A stretch of 41,180 nt of DNA from Clostridiaceae bacterium (GCA_910575435.1 CAJTGI010000021.1:1-41180), one strand, 5' to 3'; positions 8,877 to 16,972 are shown, numbered from the stretch's first letter. The notes: generated from the sequence alone by a model not told the origin. Numbers and translations are program-made.

Positions 8877-11800
8877 TTATTTTTCCTCTTTATCCGTCAG
8901 GGTAATCTCTACCTTGGTCTTTCCGTCAATCTTTCCCTCCACCGGGATAGACTGGTAGGTTTCAAAACTCTCTCCCCGCTCCAGGCTCCCCGTGAGTTTC
9001 AATACCAGCACACCCTTTTGGGGCTGGTATTTCAGCAACGTAACACCGTCGGCTCCCTCTTTCAGTGCATCTTCTGTTTCAAAAGAAGATGCATTTACGA
9101 TCTGCATTTCATCGGGATTGACAGTTACGGTCACAATCTTTGTCTGTCCCTTTTTGAGATTTCCGGCAGTTACCTGCAGTTCGTAGGCTCCGCCTTTCTT
9201 TACCAACATTTCTTTTGTTGTACTCTGCACTTTGACGCTATACTGCTCCACTACATCCAGCACACCATATCCGCTCATTTCCCCGCCGATACTGTACACG
9301 TCCTTGCCGGATGCCACCAGCGCGGAATCTTTCTTGGTCAGGTTCATGGCAGAAATCTGGCTCCATTCGTCCGCATAAGCATCGTAGACGAGGACTTCTT
9401 TTGTCTCCGTCTCTTTTACCATGTAAATCTTACCGCTGATGACAGCGGATGCCCTGTATTTGTCGGATGTTGCAAATGGACACTCTGCCCCAGCGTCCTC
9501 AAAAATATTGTCTTCTGGGAGATATTCCTGCCAGAACATCTTCTCTCCATCTTCTCTTAATACGAACACCCGGTTGTCCACGCTGACGGCATCGATGACG
9601 GTGCTGGTGTCCGGCATGACTGCCGTTTCCCAGGTATCAGTCTTGATGTTATAAACTTCTGCCTTATCGGTTGCCCCTGCCTTTGTCCATGTATAAAGCT
9701 GGTCTTTGCTGACAGCGGCTGCCAGATTGGTTCTGCCCTCAGCCATGTCTGCTTTTTTCTGCCACTGCTTTGTTTCTGTATTGAAAGCATATACAGCATT
9801 TAACATTTTGCCTGTAGCGCTGGTGTCGGTCTGACCGCCAACGACAGTTATCTCATTGTTGTAGGCAAACATGGCTGCCTTGCAGATTCCGGTTTCCGTT
9901 CCGGGATAGTCCGGCAGCGTTTCCCAGGTTTTCTTTTCGCTATCGTATGCCACAAAACTCTTCAGAGTACCTGTGGCATTTTCCCCGCCCAATACATAGA
10001 TTTTTCCATCCAGTGCCGTGACGGAACTGTTTTTTCTTGCCTCCTGCATGGGCGCCGCATACACCCACTCAGACTGGCTGTCTGTGCTAAATATCATGCG
10101 GGATGATTCCCCTGTCAAGGATGCGTTTTCCCTTGCCGTGACCGTGAAGCCAAGGATTTTTCCTGCCGTTTCGTTGTGGTAGATGTAATCATAGGAAGTG
10201 CCTGTTACGATGGCTTCACCGGTCTTCTTTCCACCGTCATAGATGCAGACTAGATATTCTTTTGCCTTGTCTATCGCATCCCATGTGATGGTCACTTTGT
10301 CCTGCCCTTTGATGCTTACTGGCTCCGGGATGGCAAAACGCTTTTTCAGGTGAAGAGTGTAATTTCCCGTCCCATTATTTTTTACGTTGACTTTCAGGTA
10401 TTTTCTGCCTTCGTATGCCCCAGTGAAAAGGAAGTTGTGGTCCAGACCAGCGTTATCGTCATAGCCCACGCGCTCTTTATTGGCATCATACATGACTGCC
10501 TGGGTGTCTATGGAGGATTCCGTGTAAATGTCATAGGCAATGCCCGGCTTGGCATCAAAGTAATAGTAGTTTTCCTGTCCCGCCTTGATGACGGAGCGGG
10601 TAATGGGAATATTTTCTTTCAATTCCACGGCTCCTTCAAAGCCAACGACCTCATAATGCACGGTAAAGTACGGATTCCTATCGAGCTTTGCCTGATAGGA
10701 GCGGTTGGAGTTGTCCGCCGCGAGGGCTACGCCGTAGTTGGCTTCCCCGGCATACCATGCTTTGACGATATTTGTCACATCACACTGATAGCTGCCCGCT
10801 TTCTGGATTCCCACGGAAGCGGCCGCATCCGGCTCATAAGCCGGACGGTTGTTGTAAGTTAATTTCCTGACATTCCAGTTCTGCTTTACTTTATGGATGC
10901 CGATGTCAAAGGTCTTTCCCGCCCCTAATCTCAGTGTTTTCTCGTTTTTGATATGTAGTGCCGCATCCCGGATCTGCACGTTTTTGTTTTTCAGTTCCGA
11001 GAGCGTGGACATCTTAGTAAATGCCACGCATTTGTTTGGCTGCAATAACAGGGATTTGTCATAACCGAAGTTGCTGTCTGGCGTTCCGGCGTAGGCTGCG
11101 CCTACTTTTACGTCCCTGCTGTGCTTGTCAGTTAAATATGTCGTCCGGATTTCTACCGGGAATTTTCTCTTTTTACTGTTCCACCATTTTTTGTCCGGTG
11201 TCACTTTTAATGTCTTGCTCTTTTTGTTGTAGGATAATTTTACTTTGGATGTGGATACCCCACCCGCATCCGTGATAACCGTGCTCATGCGTGTAAATTT
11301 TGTCTTGCCCTTTTTAGTTTTGAAATAGACCTTTTTGCCCTTTACTTTTGCTTTCAGTTTGGTATTCAGTTTGAACGAAAGGGCTTTTCTTTTCTGTTTT
11401 TTGCTAATTTTAACGATCTCCTGCACTTTTTCTGGAAAAATATCGTAGGAGATGCTTGTGTTTTTCATAACGCCTTTATAGGTAACTTTGTTCTGGTTCA
11501 GCACATCGGTTGCTGTTTTTTTCTTAGGATTGCTTCGCTTCGCCTTCGCTGCTTTGAGTTTTTTGCCCTTTAAGGCAATCGACAGGCTGGTTTTGCCCCG
11601 CTTCATGGAGACAACCGATTTCTTGTTTGCTTTTTTGGATACTTTCATGGAAAGGTCGGTGGCTTTGGTTTTGTAGTTCTTTTTGCCGGATTTGACCAAG
11701 GTGGTATCAATCTCTTTCCATGTGCCATTTTTCTGATAATGGATCGGCATAGAATAAGTGGCGGCAGTATAGCTGCCGTCGGACATGGCAAACTGCTTGA

Positions 11801-12011
11801 CAAATTTGGTGCGCTTGGCAGGGAGTTCCCCGGTAATGGCGGATGCAACCTTGAGGGCATTGGTCACAACTGCCTCCGCCGAAGCAGCGTCAACCGAGGC
11901 TGCATCAGCCTCTTTCTCATTGTTAATCAATAAATTTGAACTGAAGATAGAAGTAAATGCTAAAATACCTGTTAACAAACTACCAATGATCACTTTTTTC
12001 CTTTGATTCAT
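8877..12011 (-). CDS. Secreted DNRLRE / kelch-repeat wall protein, putative RHS partner
   Basis: The 1044-residue protein has a signal peptide (about 1-36) and a very Lys-rich region to about residue 290. A DNRLRE-type domain follows (RDVKVGAAYAGTPDSNFGYD through LTYNNRPAYEPDAAAS and WYAGEANYGVAL, roughly 300-450). Then come a pre-peptidase-like beta sandwich (YYYFDAKPGIAYDIYTESS), an FN3-like domain, kelch repeats (KIYVLGGENATGTLKSFVAYD, EITVVGGQTDTSATGKMLNA) to about 950, and a C-terminal beta domain. DNRLRE domains form the N-terminal part of WapA-like RHS proteins. A separate DNRLRE gene two genes upstream of an RHS gene suggests a split version of the same apparatus, which is inference. 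No sorting signal is seen. The start is ATG 12011 after AAAGGGG; the in-frame TTG at 12017 lacks proper spacing. Confidence 0.82.
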   Translation of the reverse strand: MNQRKKVIIGSLLTGILAFTSIFSSNLLINNEKEADAASVDAASAEAVVTNALKVASAITGELPAKRTKFVKQFAMSDGSYTAATYSMPIHYQKNGTWKEIDTTLVKSGKKNYKTKATDLSMKVSKKANKKSVVSMKRGKTSLSIALKGKKLKAAKAKRSNPKKKTATDVLNQNKVTYKGVMKNTSISYDIFPEKVQEIVKISKKQKRKALSFKLNTKLKAKVKGKKVYFKTKKGKTKFTRMSTVITDAGGVSTSKVKLSYNKKSKTLKVTPDKKWWNSKKRKFPVEIRTTYLTDKHSRDVKVGAAYAGTPDSNFGYDKSLLLQPNKCVAFTKMSTLSELKNKNVQIRDAALHIKNEKTLRLGAGKTFDIGIHKVKQNWNVRKLTYNNRPAYEPDAAASVGIQKAGSYQCDVTNIVKAWYAGEANYGVALAADNSNRSYQAKLDRNPYFTVHYEVVGFEGAVELKENIPITRSVIKAGQENYYYFDAKPGIAYDIYTESSIDTQAVMYDANKERVGYDDNAGLDHNFLFTGAYEGRKYLKVNVKNNGTGNYTLHLKKRFAIPEPVSIKGQDKVTITWDAIDKAKEYLVCIYDGGKKTGEAIVTGTSYDYIYHNETAGKILGFTVTARENASLTGESSRMIFSTDSQSEWVYAAPMQEARKNSSVTALDGKIYVLGGENATGTLKSFVAYDSEKKTWETLPDYPGTETGICKAAMFAYNNEITVVGGQTDTSATGKMLNAVYAFNTETKQWQKKADMAEGRTNLAAAVSKDQLYTWTKAGATDKAEVYNIKTDTWETAVMPDTSTVIDAVSVDNRVFVLREDGEKMFWQEYLPEDNIFEDAGAECPFATSDKYRASAVISGKIYMVKETETKEVLVYDAYADEWSQISAMNLTKKDSALVASGKDVYSIGGEMSGYGVLDVVEQYSVKVQSTTKEMLVKKGGAYELQVTAGNLKKGQTKIVTVTVNPDEMQIVNASSFETEDALKEGADGVTLLKYQPQKGVLVLKLTGSLERGESFETYQSIPVEGKIDGKTKVEITLTDKEEK

Positions 12012-12084
12012 ACGCAATCCCCTTTCTGTACTTTTGCTTTATGTTATATATTAAAACCAGTCAAGATAACTGATGAATTCCCTA

Positions 12085-12106
12085 CCCATTGCACAGATAC
12101 AATGGG
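12085..12106. other. Hairpin between agrD and the DNRLRE gene
   Basis: CCCATTG and CAATGGG pair with an 8-base loop. It lies 36 bp past the agrD stop and 74 bp before the next start. It has no adjoining T-run, so I record it as an mRNA structure rather than a terminator. Confidence 0.4.
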
Positions 12107-12141
12107 CAATCACTTTTTGGTTCTGCATCACAAGATTCCGA

Positions 12142-12282
12142 CTATTTCTTAACTGGACGTTTCGGCTGATGCAGAATCCCGGCACAGATTGGCGGCCATC
12201 CTGACTTTGACTTAACCGCTTCCATTTTTGCAATTTTTCCTGCCAAATTAAGAATTGGACTGCCTGTTTTCCTTGTTTTCAT
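12142..12282 (-). CDS. agrD: AgrD-like cyclic autoinducer peptide precursor (46 aa)
   Basis: This short gene was found by reading the minus strand directly after agrB. GGAGGTGAGAACAG precedes ATG at 12282, and the frame runs 46 codons to TAG. The product has an amphipathic basic N-terminal half (PILNLAGKIAKMEAVKSKSG) and then WPPICAGILHQPKRPVKK. Cys33 followed by HQPKRP is the hallmark of clostridial AgrD peptides: AgrB cuts before the charged tail and closes a thiolactone on the Cys. By analogy with CPWIIHQPK-type precursors the ring would be CAGIL, possibly with His; the exact N-terminal trim cannot be read from sequence. The gene overlaps the end of agrB by 35 bp, so the two are translated together. 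The longer frame at 12051-12233 is only a shadow of it. Confidence 0.88.
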   Translation of the reverse strand: MKTRKTGSPILNLAGKIAKMEAVKSKSGWPPICAGILHQPKRPVKK

Positions 12283-12847
12283 CTGTTCTCACCTCCTGCC
12301 GTATTAACTTTGCTACTACTATGAAAACAGCACATATGATGATTGCCATCAGAATATATTGCTGCCATTTCATTTTTAAGATAGTTCCTATCCCTGCTGC
12401 TCCGATTTCCAAAAACAATATTCCCCTGCTCCAATTTCTGTATTTTCTTTGCTCCTCCAGCGTCAGCATAAGGTCAGGATGATTCACAGGCGCAAAAAAC
12501 AGAATACAAAGGATGGAAATAGCAAGCATCAATCCGAATATAACCATATGTTTTGCCAGTAATGGCACAAAAACTTCAAAGGTCAGTACAACCGCAGCTA
12601 CCGAGCCTATGAAACAGCCCGGAAACGATTTTGCATGGAATCCTCCGGTCGTCTGACGCAGCATCAGAAAACATACTGTAAATACCACTCCCTCCCACAA
12701 TTTCCCAAGCAGAAAAGAAAGCATAAATAGAACCGTACAAACAATTAGTTTTTCAAAAACAAGTGTCAAACCATAAATAGAATCTTCTCTGTACTTTTCT
12801 TCTAATGCGTGACTCCGAATCAAAAAATCAACAAAATCTACCACCAT
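12248..12847 (-). CDS. agrB: AgrB-like membrane endopeptidase processing AgrD
   Basis: The 199-residue multi-pass membrane protein carries the AgrB signature RQTTGGFHAKSFPGC. His71 and Cys78 are the expected cysteine-protease pair, with the same seven-residue spacing as in Staphylococcus AgrB. Four to six hydrophobic segments follow, and the C-terminal tail is charged. Its role is to cut the AgrD tail and form the thiolactone ring at the membrane. The start has AAAGGAG about 11 nt upstream, and its 3' end overlaps agrD. It is transcribed from its own promoter region (12886-12944) with a LytTR-type direct repeat. An IS30 element now separates it from the agrC/agrA-like genes. Confidence 0.93.
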   Translation of the reverse strand: MVVDFVDFLIRSHALEEKYREDSIYGLTLVFEKLIVCTVLFMLSFLLGKLWEGVVFTVCFLMLRQTTGGFHAKSFPGCFIGSVAAVVLTFEVFVPLLAKHMVIFGLMLAISILCILFFAPVNHPDLMLTLEEQRKYRNWSRGILFLEIGAAGIGTILKMKWQQYILMAIIICAVFIVVAKLIRQEVRTDENKENRQSNS

Positions 12848-12885
12848 TGCACGCCATCTCCTTTGCCCACAGATATATCATACAT

Positions 12886-12944
12886 CTTTATAATAAATCA
12901 ATAGCAATTACATAATTTGACGGAAAGTTGCAAAAATTGACGGT
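12886..12944 (-). promoter_or_regulatory. agrBD promoter with LytTR-type direct repeat
   Basis: On the minus strand ACCGTCAATTT and TCCGTCAAATT form a direct repeat (TTGACGG at 12917-12923 and 12937-12943 on the plus strand) with a 20-bp period. AgrA-type LytTR regulators bind paired 9-bp sites about two helical turns apart; these copies match most of that consensus. The proximal copy overlaps the expected -35 position of a -10 TATTAT at 12890-12895, and there is no good -35 hexamer. That is the layout of an activator-dependent promoter, so the repeat is a likely site for the response regulator at 16119-16835. Confidence 0.6.
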
Positions 12945-12956
12945 TTTCATTTAAGA

Positions 12957-12970
12957 AATGATCTTGATTG
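12957..12970. repeat. Left 14-bp target-site duplication of the IS30-family element
   Basis: AATGATCTTGATTG occurs here and again at 14693-14706, exactly bracketing the inverted-repeat ends of the element. The match ends at both sides. Confidence 0.85.
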
Positions 12971-12983
12971 CTCGAATGTAACA

Positions 12984-13080
12984 CGACCTTCCCGTTTTGT
13001 AAACGAGTTTCACATTTTGAAAGCGACCTTCAAATTTTGTACCCGAAATTCCACTTTTGTAGCAACTTTCCCGTTTTTTT
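12984..13080. repeat. Five degenerate ~20-bp tandem repeats at the left IS end
   Basis: Units CGACCTTCCCGTTTTGTAAA, CGAGTTTCACATTTTGAAAG, CGACCTTCAAATTTTGTACC, CGAAATTCCACTTTTGTAG and CAACTTTCCCGTTTT follow head to tail. The first unit is part of the left inverted repeat, and one copy (CGAGATTCCCGTCTG) lies in the right end. They may be iterated transposase binding sites. Confidence 0.6.
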
Positions 13081-13227
13081 CTGCGGTTCTGTGGTATAAT
13101 GGTCCCACAGCAGGATAAAAATGCGCACAAAAACCGGACGTCAGTTTTGTCTTACAAATTTTATAAGCCGAAATTCACGCCTGATTGACTCCTTATTTTC
13201 AGCCGGCGGTCTGCGCTTGTTTTCCTG

Positions 13228-14532
13228 TTACTTTTTCAGAAGTCCTGGCGTAAGGTTGATGTCTCCGGCGGTAACCTTCTGACATCCTAACTTCTGCGCC
13301 AGTTCTTCCCCGTAATAAAAGCTGAATGCTTCATACGGACTTTTTCCATTCAGTTTCTTCCTCCGGTAGGAATTGATGTGGTTCATCATCCGCTCCACGT
13401 CTTCCTGGGTCAGTTCATCAAAACTCTTTCCTTTCGGTACAATTCTGCGGATGAATTCATGTCCTACTTCTATCTCTGCTTTCTGATAGGGTGCACTGGG
13501 ATTGCAGTAATAAATCCGCGTCCTCTGGAATCCCCTTTCTTCCGGTCCGTTTTCTATCTTTTTCGGATTGGAGAATTCACTCCCGTTATCCGTCAGTATC
13601 ACCGGAAACAGCCTTGTGAAGTCTGATGCTCCCAGCTTCTGATACAGTCCGTCGTAAATGTCGATTACGGACTGTGATGTATTGGCTTCCCTCAGAAATC
13701 CCAGCATCAGAGATACGTTCACAAAATAAATGGTCAGAAGGACTTTCCCTCCTTTACTCCCGATTACGGAATCCATCTGCACCACCGCCGTATCCGGGTG
13801 CTTTTCCATGTATACCTCATAATCATGATAGTTCCTTCCCACACGGCAGCCACGGTCTACCTTCAGCTCCGGTTTCTTGTACCTTGGGCGGTATTTTACC
13901 TTCCTCGGCAGGTCAATGTTACGGATGTCGAACAGACAGCCGTCCACATAATTGTACAGCGTCTTCTCACTGCACATCAGCTCGTCCTTATGGTTTAAAT
14001 AAATCTGGTGGATGGACTGCCCCTGTTTTACCAGCGGCACCAGAATCTCATTCAGCCTTGCAATCTCCCCTTCCGTCGAGAGGATGCCGCTCCGCGACTG
14101 GGATATTTTTTCCGTTGCCTGCCGGTGTGCTTCCAGCGCATCATACACCGTCTTAGTCAATGTACACTTTTTTACCTCACGGCATCCGTTACAGGCATAA
14201 GGCGGTTTAAAACGGTGCATGCATACCTCTTCTTCATACTGTTCACAGTAACGGTTACAGATGAATTCACACTGTTTGCAGATGGATACGAGCGGATGTT
14301 TACAGTCCGTTGTTCCGCATACTTTTTTCCTCCTGCACCCTTTCCGGTACTTACAGGTGTTGTGGGGGAATACGCTGTATCCGGTATCCTGTTCCACGGA
14401 ATAATTCCTGACTTCTTTTGTGATTGTGGTCCTGTCCCTTCCCAGCTTTCTCCCGATCTCCGTAAAGGTCATGTGGGCTTTCAGACTGCTTTCGATCTCC
14501 AGCCGGTCCTCATAGCTTAAAAACTTTGCCAT
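13228..14532 (-). CDS. IS30-family DDE transposase
   Basis: The 434-residue protein begins with a helix-turn-helix (LSYEDRLEIESSLKAHMTFTEIGRKLGRDRTTITKEV, residues 5-41) that binds the element ends. A Cys-rich, zinc-ribbon-like block (CKYRKGC, CKQCEFICNRYC, CNGC) follows, and then an rve-type catalytic domain. The acidic residues stand in VVQMDS, LTDNGSEF and QKAEIEVGHEFIRR, the IS30 pattern. The protein ends with GKSPYEAF, normal for the family, and seems intact. The start is ATG 14532 with AAAGGAGAGACATT upstream; the longer frame to 14625 has no ribosome site. It reads in the same direction as its neighbours, so the element may pass transcription on towards agrB. Confidence 0.95.
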   Translation of the reverse strand: MAKFLSYEDRLEIESSLKAHMTFTEIGRKLGRDRTTITKEVRNYSVEQDTGYSVFPHNTCKYRKGCRRKKVCGTTDCKHPLVSICKQCEFICNRYCEQYEEEVCMHRFKPPYACNGCREVKKCTLTKTVYDALEAHRQATEKISQSRSGILSTEGEIARLNEILVPLVKQGQSIHQIYLNHKDELMCSEKTLYNYVDGCLFDIRNIDLPRKVKYRPRYKKPELKVDRGCRVGRNYHDYEVYMEKHPDTAVVQMDSVIGSKGGKVLLTIYFVNVSLMLGFLREANTSQSVIDIYDGLYQKLGASDFTRLFPVILTDNGSEFSNPKKIENGPEERGFQRTRIYYCNPSAPYQKAEIEVGHEFIRRIVPKGKSFDELTQEDVERMMNHINSYRRKKLNGKSPYEAFSFYYGEELAQKLGCQKVTAGDINLTPGLLKK

Positions 14533-14692
14533 AATGTCTCTCCTTTCCCCGCCGGCTGTTCTGTTCTCATAATATAAACAGGAAGAACATCTCTGCTCCT
14601 CCTGCATTTGTATCGTCACTTTCACTGCTGTGATTTATTCTGTTTGTATTCATCTTTCCCCTTCAGACGGGAATCTCGGATTACATTTCACG

Positions 14693-14706
14693 AATGATCT
14701 TGATTG
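14693..14706. repeat. Right 14-bp target-site duplication of the IS30-family element
   Basis: AATGATCTTGATTG repeats the sequence at 12957-12970. Removing the element and one copy rejoins the terminator of the kinase gene to the agrBD promoter region. Confidence 0.85.
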
Positions 14707-14716
14707 AATTGTTTCC

Positions 14717-14752
14717 AAACAAAAAGCAAGGCTGCATAAAGCATGACCTTGC
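14717..14752 (-). terminator. Intrinsic terminator of the agrA/agrC-like operon
   Basis: In the minus direction GCAAGG, then an inner TGC/GCA pairing, then CCTTGC are followed by TTTTTGTTT. It lies 48 bp past the kinase stop codon, so the kinase operon ended before agrB even before the IS arrived. Confidence 0.8.
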
Positions 14753-14800
14753 ACAAAACATACGCTAATCTATATTTTTTATTTATGGTGTGCCAATACA

Positions 14801-16099
14801 CTACACTTTAATCTCAGGTATCACGGCAGTGTACGAAAAACATCCCTCTTCGTAACGCATCATTCCCATCCCCTGATACTTATCCAGTATCATCCGGACA
14901 TTCTTCAGACCAATCCCATGTCTTCCCTTATCTTCTTTACTTGTAGGGATTGCATCATCCTGAATGTCAACCGGTTCAGACACTGTATTCCGGATAGAAA
15001 GCACAAACTGCCGCTTCTCCCTGACAAGTTTTACCCATATTTTACGCCCGCTCTCTAATTTTCCACATGCCTCTATTGCATTGTCCAGAAGATTGGACAA
15101 CAGACTGACCGCATCCTGCTCCTCCAGCCATAAATCGGATAAATCATTGGCATAAAAGAGAAATGAAATATCCTTTCGCTTTGCCAGACGATATTTCTGG
15201 TTCAATACGACATTGAGAATCGGATGGTTGACATCCACATTCTGCATCTGGTCGGGAAGCGAATCTGCCAGCTTCTCTGCATATGCCTCCGCCTCCTTAT
15301 ACTGCTGTCTTTTTAGCAGCCCCTGCATACAGCCAATCTGATTATGGTAATCGTGCAAAATACGTTTTTGCTCTTCATAATTGAGGCTCATTTCATGGTA
15401 TAACTGAATTTTTTCCTCATTTCTCTCCTGCAGCAGACGGATCTGGTTCCATCGCCTATCTTTCTCTGAAATAAACTTCAGCCATTCAAACATAACAACA
15501 TTCATTACCATAATGCCAAGAGAAACTGCCAGATAGTCTGCCGAACTGTTCCTGCCCAGAAAGGAAAAAAGCATGACCAACATGATAACCATAGACAGCA
15601 CTGGAAAACATATCATCAAAATCCATGCCGGTCCCTCTATCTGCACTTCCCTTCCCCGCTTCCAGAAATGTTCGGACCCTAAGACAACAACAAAAAGAAC
15701 CGTTTTGCAGATCAAAACCAGGATAACCTGCATCACATCGTTTTCCAGATAGTTTTTATCTATAAAGGTACTCAGAATGATAAACGAAAAATAATCCACG
15801 CAATACAATAATGTATAAAATGCCCCGCATATAAATAATTTCTTCTGCCATCTTCCTAAAAAGAAAATCTGCGATAATAAAAATATGCCAAATACAATCC
15901 CCAGAATCCGATATACATATAAATCCTGTGAATTAGTAAGGCATCCGATTCCCCAGATCATTCCGGCCAATAAAAATACGAATAAGCCTCCTTTCCATTT
16001 GGCCAAAAACCTCTGCTTCAAAAAAATGTCCAGAAAAATCCTACAGCAAAGGGCTTCATAGAAAACAATGCTGATACTCTTCAAAAATTCTTCCAACAT
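14801..16099 (-). CDS. AgrC-type sensor histidine kinase (GHKL family)
   Basis: The 432-residue protein has about six N-terminal membrane segments (to about residue 200), the usual AgrC sensor for a peptide outside the cell. A linker helix and the phospho-acceptor region LHDYHNQIGCMQG follow. A GHKL ATPase comes last, with LLSNLLDNAIEAC (N box) and GRHGIGLKNVRMILDKYQG (G box). It should autophosphorylate when the AgrD-derived peptide binds and pass phosphate to the LytTR regulator encoded just upstream. I chose ATG 16099 because GGAGGAG ends about 8 nt before it; ATG 16114 lies upstream of that site. It starts 19 bp after the regulator stop and is followed by a terminator. Pairing with agrBD is inferred from proximity and from the IS lying between the two pairs. 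Confidence 0.9.
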   Translation of the reverse strand: MLEEFLKSISIVFYEALCCRIFLDIFLKQRFLAKWKGGLFVFLLAGMIWGIGCLTNSQDLYVYRILGIVFGIFLLSQIFFLGRWQKKLFICGAFYTLLYCVDYFSFIILSTFIDKNYLENDVMQVILVLICKTVLFVVVLGSEHFWKRGREVQIEGPAWILMICFPVLSMVIMLVMLFSFLGRNSSADYLAVSLGIMVMNVVMFEWLKFISEKDRRWNQIRLLQERNEEKIQLYHEMSLNYEEQKRILHDYHNQIGCMQGLLKRQQYKEAEAYAEKLADSLPDQMQNVDVNHPILNVVLNQKYRLAKRKDISFLFYANDLSDLWLEEQDAVSLLSNLLDNAIEACGKLESGRKIWVKLVREKRQFVLSIRNTVSEPVDIQDDAIPTSKEDKGRHGIGLKNVRMILDKYQGMGMMRYEEGCFSYTAVIPEIKV

Positions 16100-16118
16100 T
16101 CCATTCTCCTCCATATGT

Positions 16119-16835
16119 TTATATCTCTTTATACTGCAAATACCGTTGCTTTACTTCAGGATATCTGGGACGGGAAACCGGAATCTCAGACCCATCAGAC
16201 AGACAAATTAAATAGTTATTGATCTGCTCGATATGCCCAAGGTTAACCAAAAAGCTCTGATGACAACGGGCAAAATTAAACTCCGACATTTTGGATTCCA
16301 GTTCGTTAATCTGACCATACATATACAAAATTTCGCCCTTTCTTCTAAACTGTAATTTATGGGACTGGCTTTCTATATATAGCAGGTCATCCAGCAGTAT
16401 GATCCTTTTCCCGCCAACAAAGGGAAATTCCATCCTATGTCCGCTACACTTTCTTGTTTTTATAATGTCAGCCAGACAATCCGGCAATGATTTGTCAATT
16501 TCCTTTTTCATAATATAACGCACCGCCCTGACATTATACCCCTCAAAAACGTAATCCGGCGTGACTGTAATAAAAACAATGTCAATTTCCGGATTTTTCT
16601 CCCGAATATAATAGGCTGCATCCATCCCATTCATGCCGTCCATTTCGATATCCAGAAATATGATGTCAAACTTCTGGATATTTTCTTCTCTTTCACAAAA
16701 AACATCCCCATTCACGAATAATTCAATCCGAAACAGCACATCCTCTTTTACCAGATAATCCCTGACAACACTTTCAACATAGTTCCTATAATACTTCTCG
16801 TCATCACAAATAGCAATATTTAATTCCAAACCCAT
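16119..16835 (-). CDS. AgrA-type response regulator with LytTR DNA-binding domain
   Basis: The 238-residue protein has a receiver domain (residues 1 to about 125) with acidic pocket CDDE (11-12) and phospho-acceptor Asp62 in IIFLDIEMDGMNG. A LytTR DNA-binding domain follows from about residue 140 (IILLDDLLYIESQSHKLQFRR, FARCHQSFLVNLGHIEQIN, EIPVSRPRYPEVKQRY). Such regulators bind paired direct repeats about two turns apart, like the one before agrB. It is the first gene of a two-gene operon with the kinase. ATG 16835 follows GAGAGG at 5 nt; the longer frame to 16904 has no ribosome site. Its promoter (16944-16972) contains a palindrome, so a repressor, perhaps the divergent Cro-like protein, may control it. 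Confidence 0.92.
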   Translation of the reverse strand: MGLELNIAICDDEKYYRNYVESVVRDYLVKEDVLFRIELFVNGDVFCEREENIQKFDIIFLDIEMDGMNGMDAAYYIREKNPEIDIVFITVTPDYVFEGYNVRAVRYIMKKEIDKSLPDCLADIIKTRKCSGHRMEFPFVGGKRIILLDDLLYIESQSHKLQFRRKGEILYMYGQINELESKMSEFNFARCHQSFLVNLGHIEQINNYLICLSDGSEIPVSRPRYPEVKQRYLQYKEI

Positions 16836-16934
16836 AGCATCCTCTCGCCTAATTCTTTTGTCATTCTGCAACCATCTTATTATTTTAGCATATCTACAGA
16901 CCATTTGCGACTAAAAATCAACTCAACGAAAGTC

Positions 16935-16972
16935 ACTATGTACATAGTAACATCATATAAGGGTATCGTCAA
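16935..16972 (-). promoter_or_regulatory. Promoter of the LytTR/kinase operon with palindromic operator
   Basis: On the minus strand TTGACG (16967-16972) and TACTAT (16944-16949) are exactly 17 bp apart. The perfect 14-bp palindrome ACTATGTACATAGT (16935-16948) covers the -10 and the start point, a typical repressor position. The divergent Cro/C1 gene begins 43 bp away and is the obvious candidate to bind it. Confidence 0.65.

Larger units (their letters stand above)
12971..14692 (-). mobile_element. IS30-family insertion sequence, 1722 bp
   Basis: The element is bounded by a 14-bp direct repeat and imperfect terminal inverted repeats. The left end begins CTCGAATGTAACACGACCTT. The right end, read inward, begins CGTGAAATGTAATCCGAGAT. 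They align with one gap and mismatches and share TTCCCGT further in. It carries one intact transposase gene. IS30 elements usually duplicate 2-3 bp, but some members such as IS1630 of Mycoplasma make long duplications, so 14 bp is unusual rather than impossible. It sits between the terminator of the kinase operon and the agrBD promoter, damaging neither. Confidence 0.85.

Noticed and set aside
12051-12233. A 60-residue minus-strand frame after agrB
   Set aside because: It is out of frame with the real 46-codon agrD, has no ribosome site at its start and shows no peptide-precursor features.
12984-13080. Regular ~20-bp repeats as a possible CRISPR array
   Set aside because: The units are contiguous without spacers, degenerate, and lie within the IS end; no cas genes are present.
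13095-13100. A perfect TATAAT on the plus strand inside the IS
   Set aside because: No acceptable -35 lies 16-18 bp upstream and no plus-strand gene follows.
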